Shown here one piece after another: positions 8,585-16,519 of a stretch of DNA of 64,000 bases. A program made the translations under genes and the position numbers. The notes beneath the pieces are model-generated. The model did no database searches. It saw nothing but the letters and a program-made list of their open reading frames with translations, and was not told the DNA's origin. Location: assembly GCF_030248535.1 (NCBI RefSeq), contig NZ_JAHGAJ010000024.1, positions 111,741 to 175,740 on the forward strand, in the 5' to 3' direction. The DNA is from Vibrio sp. D404a (GTDB taxonomy: Bacteria; Pseudomonadota; Gammaproteobacteria; Enterobacterales; Vibrionaceae). Position 1 is the stretch's first letter. Every line of letters starts with the position of its first letter.

Positions 8585-8861
8585 GTAGAATCAGTCAACC
8601 AATACGGTTGTAAAAAAATTCCAATATATAGGGGTGAACAAACTGTTCAAGTCACACGCTCGGGTTACTTGTAACCAAAGCTAGTTGGGTATGCAAAGTT
8701 GCTAGTGTAAACAGAGCTGTTAAGCCAGAACATTGCAGATGGTAAACCTTTCATAACTATCACCTTAATAAATCAATTAAAAACAATTTTGATTTCTCGG
8801 TTCCTTGGAGGCGATAAACGGACTCATCCTTTGAGCATTTACTCTTCGCTTCAGAAGTTGG
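8555..8861 (-). ncRNA. Candidate dual-function small RNA resembling VcdRP
   Basis: A self-contained minus-strand unit of about 305 nucleotides. It has a promoter (8867-8894), a leader of about 105 bases, a 29-codon ORF with a good ribosome binding site, a 3' part with a CCCC run (8631-8634) and a small CAACC/GGTTG hairpin (8596-8610), then a strong intrinsic terminator. V. cholerae VcdRP is, from memory, a CRP-repressed RNA encoding a 29-residue protein (VcdP, acting on citrate synthase), whose RNA part pairs with sugar-transport mRNAs through cytosine-rich sequence. The matching layout supports homology, but I could not align to the real sequence. Confidence 0.6.
8665..8754 (-). CDS. 29-residue small protein, VcdP-like
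   Basis: ATG at 8754 is preceded by AAGGTGATAGTT, a good ribosome binding site. The frame encodes 29 residues, starting MKGLPSAMFWLN and ending FAYPTSFGYK, and stops at TAA. It is rich in aromatic, Ser and Tyr residues, has no signal peptide or membrane segment, and does not overlap other genes. Placement within a promoter-to-terminator unit argues that it is real. The length equals that of VcdP of V. cholerae, which binds citrate synthase. That identification is inference from layout and length. Confidence 0.65.
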   Translation of the reverse strand: MKGLPSAMFWLNSSVYTSNFAYPTSFGYK

Positions 8862-8866
8862 TTACT

Positions 8867-8894
8867 AATATACCTTAAAGAAAAAACATTACAA
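8867..8894 (-). promoter_or_regulatory. Promoter of the VcdRP-like transcript
   Basis: On the minus strand, -35 TTGTAA (8889-8894), a 16-base spacer and -10 TATATT (8867-8872). The predicted start is near 8860. It fits the terminator-bounded unit downstream. Confidence 0.6.
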
Positions 8895-8900
8895 GTATTT

Positions 8901-8916
8901 TTTGCATCAGCTCACA
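8901..8916 (-). promoter_or_regulatory. Candidate CRP site upstream of the VcdRP-like promoter
   Basis: On the minus strand TGTGA-GCTGAT-GCAAA: one perfect CRP half-site and a poor second half, 8 of 10 conserved positions. The centre is about 48 bases upstream of the predicted start, abutting the -35. CRP control of vcdRP is known in V. cholerae. This site is only a suggestion. Confidence 0.35.
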
Positions 8917-9208
8917 ATTTTGCTAAAAAAAGACTAAATAACAAACTTAAACTGTAATTTAATTACATAATAGTTCGATAAAAACGTTTGCACGACAATT
9001 TATTAAGCAACTGCGCGCTTATTTTTGATCTCAACTACAGATCTATCTTCAAACTTTGCAACAATTGCCTGTTGCAACACCTACTCGTTGCCCCGCTCAA
9101 ATGGTATGCTGTCGGCATCAAAACAGACCCATACCTCTAGATTATTGTCCTTTATATAGGGGCACCTCTACCTAAAGATATGGTTATTAAATAAAAAAGG
9201 AGTCATCC

Positions 9209-10678
9209 GTGTCTGAATTCCATTCTGAGATCAGTAAATTATCCCCTGCCCCACTTTGGCAGTTTTTCGATAAGATTTGCTCAATCCCGCACCCATCGAA
9301 GCATGAAGAAGAGTTAGCTCAATACATTATCGCTTGGGCAACAGAGCAAGGCCTAGATGTTCGCCGTGATCCAACGGGCAATGTTTTCATCAAGAAGCCT
9401 GCAACACCGGGTATGGAAAACAAAAAAGGTGTCGTGCTACAAGCGCACATCGATATGGTTCCACAAAAGAACGAAGATACGGTTCACGACTTCACTAAAG
9501 ATCCAATCCAGCCGTACATCGACGGTGAGTGGGTAACAGCAAAAGGCACAACGCTAGGTGCTGATAACGGCATGGGCATGGCTTCTTGTCTTGCAGTATT
9601 GGCGTCAAACGAAATCAAGCACGGTCCAATCGAAGTTCTACTAACCGTAGATGAAGAAGCAGGCATGACAGGTGCTTTCGGTCTTGAAGAGGGTTGGTTA
9701 GAGGGTGATATCCTTCTGAATACTGACTCTGAGCAAGAAGGCGAAGTCTACATGGGTTGTGCTGGCGGTATCGACGGCGCAATGACATTTGAGATTGCTC
9801 GTAACGCAATCCCTGCTGAGTTTGTTACTCGCAAGCTAACGCTTAAAGGTCTGAAAGGCGGTCACTCTGGTTGTGACATCCACACAGGTCGTGCGAACGC
9901 AAACAAACTGCTTGCTCGTTTCCTAGCAGGTCACGCAAAAGAACTAGACCTACGTATCGTAGAATTCAAAGGCGGTAGCCTACGTAACGCTATCCCTCGT
10001 GAAGGCTTCGTTACAGTTGCACTACCTGCAGAGAACCAAGAGAAACTGGCTTCTCTATACAACTACTACACTGAGCTTCTTTCTACAGAGCTAGGCAAAG
10101 TAGAAGACAGCATCGTAACATTCAACGAAGAAGCTTCTGTTGAAATGGGTGCGCTAGCAGCTGCAGACCAAGCTCGCTTCATCGCGGCACTTAACGCGGC
10201 GCCAAACGGTGTGATCCGCATGAGTGACGAGATTGAAGGTGTTGTTGAAACCTCTCTAAACGTAGGTGTTATCACAACAGAAGAGAACTCAATCACTGTA
10301 CTTTGCTTGATCCGTTCACTTATCGACTCAGGCCGTCAACAAGTTGAAGGCATGTTGAATTCGGTAGCAGAACTAGCGGGTGCGAGCATCGCATTCTCTG
10401 GCGCATACCCAGGTTGGAAGCCGGACGCAGATTCAGAAATCATGCACATCTTCCGTGACATGTACGAGGGCATCTACGGTCACAAACCAAACATCATGGT
10501 TATCCATGCTGGCCTAGAGTGTGGTCTATTCAAAGAACCTTACCCGAACATGGACATGGTTTCTTTCGGTCCAACAATCAAATTCCCTCACTCTCCAGAC
10601 GAGAAAGTGAAGATTGATACGGTTGAGCTATTCTGGAACCAAATGGTTGCTCTACTTGAAGCTATTCCAGAAAAATAG
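9209..10678 (+). CDS. pepD: Aminoacyl-histidine dipeptidase PepD
   Basis: Cytosolic M20-family zinc dipeptidase (beta-Ala-His dipeptidase) with broad dipeptide specificity. The 489-residue length is normal. Metal and catalytic residues appear at H80 in LQAHIDMVPQ, D119 in LGADNGMG, E149-E150 in LTVDEEAGM, and the C-terminal HAGLECG. The start is GTG at 9209 with AAAAGGAGT upstream. Just after the stop at 10678, the last codons are repeated almost exactly (encoding EAIPEKA), a small tail duplication. Confidence 0.96.
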   Translation: MSEFHSEISKLSPAPLWQFFDKICSIPHPSKHEEELAQYIIAWATEQGLDVRRDPTGNVFIKKPATPGMENKKGVVLQAHIDMVPQKNEDTVHDFTKDPIQPYIDGEWVTAKGTTLGADNGMGMASCLAVLASNEIKHGPIEVLLTVDEEAGMTGAFGLEEGWLEGDILLNTDSEQEGEVYMGCAGGIDGAMTFEIARNAIPAEFVTRKLTLKGLKGGHSGCDIHTGRANANKLLARFLAGHAKELDLRIVEFKGGSLRNAIPREGFVTVALPAENQEKLASLYNYYTELLSTELGKVEDSIVTFNEEASVEMGALAAADQARFIAALNAAPNGVIRMSDEIEGVVETSLNVGVITTEENSITVLCLIRSLIDSGRQQVEGMLNSVAELAGASIAFSGAYPGWKPDADSEIMHIFRDMYEGIYGHKPNIMVIHAGLECGLFKEPYPNMDMVSFGPTIKFPHSPDEKVKIDTVELFWNQMVALLEAIPEK

Positions 10679-10724
10679 AAGCTATCCCAGAAAAAGCATA
10701 ATTCGCTTTTCTAGCACAAACAAA

Positions 10725-10754
10725 AACAGGTACTCATTGAGTACCTGTTTTTTT
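10725..10754. terminator. Bidirectional terminator between pepD and the DUF3332 gene
   Basis: Eleven-base-pair stem AACAGGTACTC/GAGTACCTGTT with a three-base loop and a T run of eight on the plus strand. It lies between the convergent genes and has A/T tracts on both sides. Confidence 0.88.
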
Positions 10755-10794
10755 AGCTAGCGAGCTTGTTATGTATCTTTGTTTACAACAAACG

Positions 10795-11334
10795 TTAAGC
10801 GCGAGCTGCAGCGTAAGCCGCTAGTTCATCCATTGAGGTTTGAGCCACAACTTCACCGTCGATAGAGTAAGTCACGACTTCACCGTCACGCACGCCAATC
10901 AACGTCGCTTTTTCACCATTCTGGTAAGTAATGCTCATTTGGATTGTATTCTCGTCCAATTGCATCATCTCACCACGCTCAATTACACGGTTCTGCGTTA
11001 ACGGTGCAATCGGCGCTTCAGTTAGAGACTTGTCTAGCTGATGGTTGATGTCGATGTAAGTATCGGTTTTGCTATCAAAGATATGCGGTGTACCTGTGAT
11101 TGGGTTTTTACCCGTCCAAAACTCTAGCGAGTTGAAAACCAAGTAGTCCGCTGCAACAGTTAGACCGTAAACAGGCGCGAGCAACATGTTCAATCCACCG
11201 CGCGCGTAACGGTTATCGACCGCTTTAAGGTTAAATTGCATTAGGTAACCAGTAACAGCATTACTACCCACACAGCCTGAAAGAGCTACCGACGCCACTG
11301 CCAGAGCTACGATCTTTGTGATTGTTTTTTTCAT
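10795..11334 (-). CDS. DUF3332 family lipoprotein
   Basis: A 179-residue protein with a lipoprotein signal: positively charged start, hydrophobic stretch, lipobox LSGC with the cysteine near residue 21. The mature part resembles the DUF3332 family, which has no established function. The segment GGLNMLLAPVYGLTVAADYLVFNSLEFWTGKNP is the recognisable core. It is probably membrane-anchored in the periplasm. It is transcribed alone and convergent with pepD. Confidence 0.85.
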   Translation of the reverse strand: MKKTITKIVALAVASVALSGCVGSNAVTGYLMQFNLKAVDNRYARGGLNMLLAPVYGLTVAADYLVFNSLEFWTGKNPITGTPHIFDSKTDTYIDINHQLDKSLTEAPIAPLTQNRVIERGEMMQLDENTIQMSITYQNGEKATLIGVRDGEVVTYSIDGEVVAQTSMDELAAYAAARA

Positions 11335-11593
11335 AACGATCTCAGTTAATTAATATACTCGCCCAAAAAAAGGCGCTGGATAGTAGCAGTCACTTTCTTC
11401 TGAATTATCAGCAAATTGTCAGAAATAAAACGGCAATCAATTAACTTGATTAAGAATAAATCAATGCCGATTCCATTCTCAAACACGCCTCATCAAAAAT
11501 TTTTGTCGTCACCGTAAAGTGATTGATTCGTACTAAAAATCAACGATTGGTACATTCCGATTTAATCCATTATCTATTCGTTGAGAAACCTAA

Positions 11594-12640
11594 ATGGCAA
11601 GACTAAAACCTAACCAACCATTCGAACTCCTTGGTCAAACTGTACAACCAGGCCAACGAATGGAGATTGAGCTGCAAGCGGCTCAGCTGTATACCCATTC
11701 TCCGTTGTCGATCCCTATCGAGGTGATTCATGGTCGCCAAGCAGGCCCAACGTTGATGGTGAACGCAGCTATTCACGGTGACGAGCTTAATGGCGTTGAG
11801 ATTGCTCGCCAGCTAACGAATGCTATCGAGCCGAAAAAGCTAAAAGGTACCCTGATTGTCGTGCCAATCGTCAACGTGTTTGGCTTTATTCATAAGTCAC
11901 GCTACTTACCTGACCGTCGCGACCTAAACCGTTGCTTCCCAGGCAGTGAGAAAGGCTCATTGACGTCTCGTATCGCGTACACCTTCTTCGAAAACGTCGC
12001 GAAACGTTGTGATTACATTCTGGATCTGCACACAGGTGCCATTCACCGCACCAACCTGCCTCAGATTCGCGCCAACTTGTCGAACCCTGAGACATTAAGA
12101 ATCGCTAACGCGTTTGCGACACCAGTGATCATCGACTCACCACTTCGCGACGGTTCACTGCGTAGCGAAGCTGAGAAGCTTGGTATTCCGGTACTGACAT
12201 ACGAAGGCGGTGAAGCGCTGCGCTTTGATCACCTAGCGATTCGCGCGGGTTACTTGGGTATTCACCAAGTGATGAAAGCGATTGGCATGCTGCGACCAAA
12301 CCGTAAAAAGCTGCCAGAGCCTGTGATCAGTCGCTCTACCAGTTGGATCCGTGCAGAGTCAGACGGTATTTTACGCAACATGGTTAGGCTGGGCGAAAAA
12401 GTAGAAGCAGGACAAACCCTAGCGTATGTCAGCTCACCACTGGGCCACCAAGAGAGCCAAATCATCACCAAGAAAGGCGGTATTGTGATTGGTCAACAAA
12501 CACTGCCATTGGTGAATGAGGGTGACGCGGTGTTCCACATTGCTTACTTCAAACAAGATGATGAAGATGTAGAGCAGTCAGTAGAGAACTACATTGAAGA
12601 AGTGGCAGAAGAAGATTGGTTAACCACTCTGAATAACTAA
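11594..12640 (+). CDS. Succinylglutamate desuccinylase/aspartoacylase family (M14-like) zinc hydrolase
   Basis: A 348-residue zinc-dependent amidohydrolase/carboxypeptidase-like protein. Zinc ligands are visible as HGDE at 61-64 and H146 in YILDLHTGA, with DRRDLNRCFPG near 107-117 contributing the substrate-carboxylate arginines. A C-terminal beta-barrel-like domain (about 240-320) and an acidic tail follow. It may deacylate an N-acyl amino acid or trim glutamate residues as in rim-type clusters, but no neighbouring gene fixes the substrate. It does not match astE context. Confidence 0.82.
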   Translation: MARLKPNQPFELLGQTVQPGQRMEIELQAAQLYTHSPLSIPIEVIHGRQAGPTLMVNAAIHGDELNGVEIARQLTNAIEPKKLKGTLIVVPIVNVFGFIHKSRYLPDRRDLNRCFPGSEKGSLTSRIAYTFFENVAKRCDYILDLHTGAIHRTNLPQIRANLSNPETLRIANAFATPVIIDSPLRDGSLRSEAEKLGIPVLTYEGGEALRFDHLAIRAGYLGIHQVMKAIGMLRPNRKKLPEPVISRSTSWIRAESDGILRNMVRLGEKVEAGQTLAYVSSPLGHQESQIITKKGGIVIGQQTLPLVNEGDAVFHIAYFKQDDEDVEQSVENYIEEVAEEDWLTTLNN

Positions 12641-12673
12641 TCTGTCACCAAACGATACATTCAAACTCCACAA

Positions 12674-12710
12674 AAAAGGCCCCAGTCGCTCAAGACGATT
12701 GGGGCCTTTT
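12674..12710. terminator. Bidirectional terminator
   Basis: Long stem AAAAGGCCCCAGTCG/CGATTGGGGCCTTTT (one G-T pair) with a seven-base loop and T tracts on both strands, placed between the convergent M14-like and DUF3622 genes. Confidence 0.88.
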
Positions 12711-12751
12711 CTTTACCAGGCGAGTAAACTCAACCTCGTAGAATCTGAATC

Positions 12752-13066
12752 TTATTCTTCATCAAGCTCTGCTGCGCGAGCCTTTGCACGTGCTTCACGC
12801 GCTTGCTCTGCTTTTAGCTCTTTCGCGTGACGCAGTTCGTCGCGCTCTTTACGCTGTTCAGCTTTGCGCTCGTTACGCTCAGCTTGGTTAGCAACGAAAG
12901 AAGCCAGCTCTTTCTCTGCCCACTCTTGTGCTTGCGCTTCAGTTTCAAAACCCGTTTCACGCTTAGAAACGCGAGTTGAGCGAGATGTTACTTGACGAGT
13001 AATCTCTGCACACCAGCCGTTGCGTTTTTCTGAAAGGCGGATATCAAATTTTTTGGTCTTAGACAT
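12752..13066 (-). CDS. DUF3622 family protein
   Basis: A 104-residue basic-acidic protein. I start at ATG 13066 (MSKTKKFDIRLSEKRNGWCAEITRQVTSR) because this is the family N-terminus and AGGA lies upstream. A longer frame to 13123 exists but is unsupported. Residues 1-50 form the conserved part. From about 55 to 100 the sequence is a charged Lys/Glu/Arg/Ala-rich helix, likely coiled coil. Function is unknown. It is monocistronic and convergent with the M14-like gene. Confidence 0.82.
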   Translation of the reverse strand: MSKTKKFDIRLSEKRNGWCAEITRQVTSRSTRVSKRETGFETEAQAQEWAEKELASFVANQAERNERKAEQRKERDELRHAKELKAEQAREARAKARAAELDEE

Positions 13067-13191
13067 GTTCTGTATTTTCCTAAGGGAGATCATTAAGGGA
13101 TCGGTCAACTTTGATAACTCCATCTATGTGAGTATCTTTTTAACACCATCCCTTGGTAAGCGCGGTATTAGAGCACAAATCCATAAACATT

Positions 13192-13209
13192 GCTGCAAAA
13201 ATTTGCAGC
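13192..13209. promoter_or_regulatory. 18-base near-perfect palindrome between DUF3622 and adenine deaminase genes
   Basis: GCTGCAAA-AA-TTTGCAGC. It lies in the 354-base divergent gap, 126 bases from the DUF3622 start and 212 from the deaminase start. It shares GCAAA/TTTGC with the PurR box but misses the central CG. It may be a regulator site. No other feature was seen in the gap. Confidence 0.35.
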
Positions 13210-13420
13210 GGATCACACTGCAATTTCCTCAATCGATTGCGCTCCCGTTTCAGCGTTCTATAGGTGTTAGGCCAGCATCAATTATAACGAAGGGCAAGCG
13301 AGCATCTCGGAATAGTCTATGCTGAGACAAAGGCCGATGATCGAACCTATCAAGCTACAATTCATCTATCATCAACGCCTTAACTACTCCGCCCATAATT
13401 AAAATAGCTAAGGAGTCGCT

Positions 13421-14425
13421 ATGGAAAGCTTCATTAAACATCTCCCTAAAGTTGAGCTGCACCTGCATATAGAAGGGACGCTGGAGCCAGAACTGATGTT
13501 CGAGCTGGCGAAACGCAATAACATCAGTATCCCCTTCACCACACCAGAGGAAGTCCGTGAGGCTTACCAATTCCACAACCTACAGTCGTTTCTCGATATC
13601 TATTATCAAGGGGCGAACGTGCTCATTCATGAACAAGATTTTTATGATCTAACTTGGGCTTACTTACTCAAATGCCAACAAGACAACGTGATTCATACCG
13701 AGATCTTTTTTGACCCTCAAACTCACACAGAGCGTGGAATTGAATTTGAAACGGTCATCAAAGGCATCACTCGCGCTCTCAAACAGGCCGATCAAGAACT
13801 CGGGATCAGCAGTCAATTGATCATGTGCTTCCTGCGTCATCTTGATGAAGAGAGCGCCTTTGAAACCCTAGCGAGCGCCCTGCCCTTCAAAGAACACATT
13901 ATTGGCGTCGGACTCGACTCCTCAGAAATGGGTCACCCTCCAGAAAAGTTTCAACGTGTATTTCAAGAGGCTCTTAATCATGGCTTCCTCAGCGTGGCAC
14001 ACGCCGGCGAAGAGGGGCCTGCACAGAACATTCGCGATGCCATCGAGATGTTAGGTGTTACTCGTATCGACCACGGTGTTCGTTGCAGTGACGATCCAGA
14101 GCTCATCAATGAATTAGCCGCCAATCGGATGCCTCTGACGGTGTGCCCACTCTCCAACACTAAGCTCAAAGTGTTTGAGACAATGCAGCAACACAACATT
14201 GTGGATTTATTAAGAAGAGGGTTATGTGTGACAATTAACTCGGACGATCCTGCCTATTTCGGTGGCTATATGAACGACAACTTCTTCGCCGTCGCCAATG
14301 CCCATAGCGTGACTAAACAAGAACTGGCTCAGTTTAGTATCAATGCTATCGAGGCAAGCTTTATCTCACCTCACGCCAAAGAGGATATGATCACTCAAGT
14401 TCGTCATTACCTAGCCAATCACTAA
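13421..14425 (+). CDS. Adenine deaminase of the adenosine deaminase (Add) family
   Basis: Zinc hydrolase converting adenine to hypoxanthine for purine salvage. Ligands and catalytic residues: HLH at 14-16, H194 and E197 in VAHAGEEGP, IDHG (216-219), and SDDPAYFGG (274-282). GVGLDSSEMGHPPEKF (162-177) and HTEIFFDPQTHTERGI resemble yeast adenine deaminase Aah1 rather than true adenosine deaminases, which have DLAGDE. Databases may list it as add. The start follows TAAGGAG. It has its own terminator. Confidence 0.85.
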   Translation: MESFIKHLPKVELHLHIEGTLEPELMFELAKRNNISIPFTTPEEVREAYQFHNLQSFLDIYYQGANVLIHEQDFYDLTWAYLLKCQQDNVIHTEIFFDPQTHTERGIEFETVIKGITRALKQADQELGISSQLIMCFLRHLDEESAFETLASALPFKEHIIGVGLDSSEMGHPPEKFQRVFQEALNHGFLSVAHAGEEGPAQNIRDAIEMLGVTRIDHGVRCSDDPELINELAANRMPLTVCPLSNTKLKVFETMQQHNIVDLLRRGLCVTINSDDPAYFGGYMNDNFFAVANAHSVTKQELAQFSINAIEASFISPHAKEDMITQVRHYLANH

Positions 14426-14450
14426 ACTCGGATAACAGGGTTAAGACGAA

Positions 14451-14480
14451 AAAAGGAAGCACACCGCTTCCTTTTCTTTT
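14451..14480. terminator. Bidirectional terminator
   Basis: Stem AAAAGGAAGC/GCTTCCTTTT with a five-base loop and T-rich flanks on both strands, between the convergent adenine deaminase and nnrS genes. Confidence 0.85.
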
Positions 14481-14497
14481 CAATTTTGTTCAATCAC

Positions 14498-15682
14498 TTA
14501 GCCCGGATGACCATCGACTCTCGGAGTCAATAGCATCATGCCGAACTTAAGCACATACATACCAAAAGCCAATACCCATAAGCCCGCGCTGATGTTAATC
14601 AGAGGCAACATATGAGCCGGGAAGAAACTCACACCAACACTACGCAGCAGCGCAGCCACAATAATTGCCGCAAATGCCACAGCCATGTTCGGCCCTTTAT
14701 AGATAGCACGACCAGTATGACCCATTGTGACACGCGCAATCATAGCGAGAATTAAACCACTCAACCCGCCGATAGCAAACAGGTGAATCATATTGTGACC
14801 AGCAAACGGGTTATCTAACAGACCACGCAGCAGCAGGCTCACCGGAATACACAGGTATGCAGCATGTAGCGACCAAACTAATGGCTCTGACAGCGTCATC
14901 CAAGGCTTCCATCGAACCACTCGCAGCAGTTGGACCACACCTGCAAACAGCATTAATGATGACCCAACCTCGAGGAAGGTCAGCGGGAAGAAGCTAAGAA
15001 CAAACAAGGCCACCAATGGCAGATTGGCTAACCACTCAAGCCACAGTAATGGTTGTGGTTTTTCAAAGTCAAAGCGGCGCGCAGTAAAGAATGGGATCAC
15101 CCTACCGCCCATGACAGACAGCAACAAAGTGAACCACCACAGCATCGCGTGCCAAACCGCAGACGATGGGAAAGGCGGCATCCCCTTAATGGTTGCGTAG
15201 CTAGCAAAGTTCGCCACAATCGCCAAAACAAACAGCGGAACGAAGAATAGATTCTTCCACCCTTTTGCATGTACAACACGAAAACCAATCTCGTACGCGG
15301 CAAAAGCCAAAAACAGCGCCTCAATCGAGGAGATCAACCATAACGGGGCTGGTGACCAAAACAGAATACGAGGTGCTAACCACAAGCCGACTAGCGCCGC
15401 TAATCGATAATGCTTGGTGCCATTAACGCCCGTCCAGGTTTGCACTGCGGTTAACACAAACCCAACCACAATCGCCATCGAGAAACCAAACAGCATCTCA
15501 TGCACGTGCCACCACAAGGCTGGGACATTAAGAATCTCAGGTTGGCCGTTTTGAAACATGTATACCCAAAGGGCGATGGCCAACACCGCATAAAGACTGC
15601 CAAGGAAGAAGAAGGGTCTAAAGCCCAAGCGCAGGTATGCAGGAATCGCATCTTCAACGCTTTTATCTGTGATATTTAACAA
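14498..15682 (-). CDS. nnrS: NnrS family membrane protein
   Basis: A 394-residue polytopic inner-membrane protein. NnrS family members bind haem and copper and help bacteria, including V. cholerae, withstand nitric oxide stress. Conserved features include YLRLGFRPFF near the N-terminus, WWHVHEMLFGF (about 58-68), GGRVIPFFTARR and HAMLWW with metal-binding histidines, and HNMIHLFAIGGLSG and MIARVTMGHTGR in the second half. Around twelve membrane segments are visible. It is monocistronic; the upstream region has two inverted repeats that could be operators. Confidence 0.92.
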   Translation of the reverse strand: MLNITDKSVEDAIPAYLRLGFRPFFFLGSLYAVLAIALWVYMFQNGQPEILNVPALWWHVHEMLFGFSMAIVVGFVLTAVQTWTGVNGTKHYRLAALVGLWLAPRILFWSPAPLWLISSIEALFLAFAAYEIGFRVVHAKGWKNLFFVPLFVLAIVANFASYATIKGMPPFPSSAVWHAMLWWFTLLLSVMGGRVIPFFTARRFDFEKPQPLLWLEWLANLPLVALFVLSFFPLTFLEVGSSLMLFAGVVQLLRVVRWKPWMTLSEPLVWSLHAAYLCIPVSLLLRGLLDNPFAGHNMIHLFAIGGLSGLILAMIARVTMGHTGRAIYKGPNMAVAFAAIIVAALLRSVGVSFFPAHMLPLINISAGLWVLAFGMYVLKFGMMLLTPRVDGHPG

Positions 15683-15760
15683 GCTCGCTCCTAATTTGAT
15701 AAGCGTATCGCCCCTACTGACCAGAGATTAAAAGGCGATAGATTCACATATAACTTAGGT

Positions 15761-15775
15761 AATGCATGAAGCATT
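15761..15775. promoter_or_regulatory. Inverted repeat upstream of nnrS
   Basis: AATGC-ATGAA-GCATT, 79-93 bases before the nnrS start. Nitric-oxide regulators such as NsrR use ATGCAT-like half-sites, so this could be an operator. The match is too partial to assign a protein. Confidence 0.3.
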
Positions 15776-15784
15776 CCAAAATCA

Positions 15785-15800
15785 TAAATACTTGTATTTA
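15785..15800. promoter_or_regulatory. Second inverted repeat upstream of nnrS
   Basis: TAAATAC-TT-GTATTTA, seven-base arms with a two-base centre, 10 bases beyond the first repeat. It sits between nnrS and the divergent cyclotransferase gene and might serve either. Confidence 0.3.
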
Positions 15801-15957
15801 CTGGATTTAAGAAACTAAACCATGCTCATTCATGTCATTTAAACACACAGCAAGATGTCAATATGACTTGTTAATGTCTAAAAGTAATATGCTGACTTTT
15901 GTTGGTATCCCCAATATAGTAGGAAAGGCTTTCAACAATAAACAGACAAGGATAGCG

Positions 15958-16515
15958 ATGTATATTTTTGGCTACGGCAGTTTAATCAACTCCTCTTCAC
16001 GACAACTCACCGGACAGACCGGAAAAGCAATCCCAGCGATCGTCGATGGTTTAGTCAGACACTGGAGTAAAATCGATGACAGCTATGTGCTTTCACCTTT
16101 GATCGTAAACAAGGGACAAGGTCAGGTTAATGGTGTGCTGCTTGAGGTGGATGATGCGGCACTGGCCGAGTTCGATCGTCGCGAACGCGGTTATCACAGG
16201 ATTGAGCTCAACCCCGATCAAATCGACGCCCACCAAGGCTTTGATCCTTCACAGACGATCTGGGTTTACATAAAAGATGAAATTGAAGCGCCTTGCAGCA
16301 ACAGTCCGATCGTTCAAACCTATGTCGATACGGTTATCGCTGGCTGCTTAGAGATATCAGAGAGTTTTGCCGCGCATTTTGTACAACACACTCAGGGCTG
16401 GCAACACCCTATGATTAATGATCGCCATCAGCCTAAGTATGGCAACCTCGCAGGCGTGTCTGAGCACCACCACAGCATCATTGATGACCTACTTCTAGTG
16501 GTGCGCAGCTCGTAA
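15958..16515 (+). CDS. Gamma-glutamylcyclotransferase family protein
   Basis: A 185-residue protein of the gamma-glutamylcyclotransferase-like fold. Members cyclise gamma-glutamyl groups to 5-oxoproline, but bacterial substrates are often unknown. The substrate loop GYGSL is at residues 5-9 and a candidate catalytic glutamate lies in EFDRRERGY (about 71-79). I start at ATG 15958, preceded by AAGGA. The frame extends 42 codons upstream, but GYGSL normally sits near the N-terminus. It is tail-to-tail with the next gene, four bases apart, with no terminator between. Confidence 0.8.
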   Translation: MYIFGYGSLINSSSRQLTGQTGKAIPAIVDGLVRHWSKIDDSYVLSPLIVNKGQGQVNGVLLEVDDAALAEFDRRERGYHRIELNPDQIDAHQGFDPSQTIWVYIKDEIEAPCSNSPIVQTYVDTVIAGCLEISESFAAHFVQHTQGWQHPMINDRHQPKYGNLAGVSEHHHSIIDDLLLVVRSS

Positions 16516-16519
16516 ATAA

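Noticed and set aside
8978..8993. PurR-like sequence upstream of pepD
   Set aside because: Only 11 of 16 matches with the left arm lost, and no purine gene follows it.
13020..13325. 101-codon plus-strand frame
   Set aside because: Overlaps the DUF3622 start in antisense and the translation resembles no protein.
13124..13420. Adenine riboswitch before the deaminase, as known for V. vulnificus add
   Set aside because: The conserved aptamer junction bases are absent on either strand; the gene is also an adenine-deaminase type rather than add.
15755..15780. Sigma-54 promoter for nnrS (GG-N10-GC spacing)
   Set aside because: TGGAAT-N5-ATGCA keeps the spacing but misses several conserved bases; the inverted repeat is the simpler reading.
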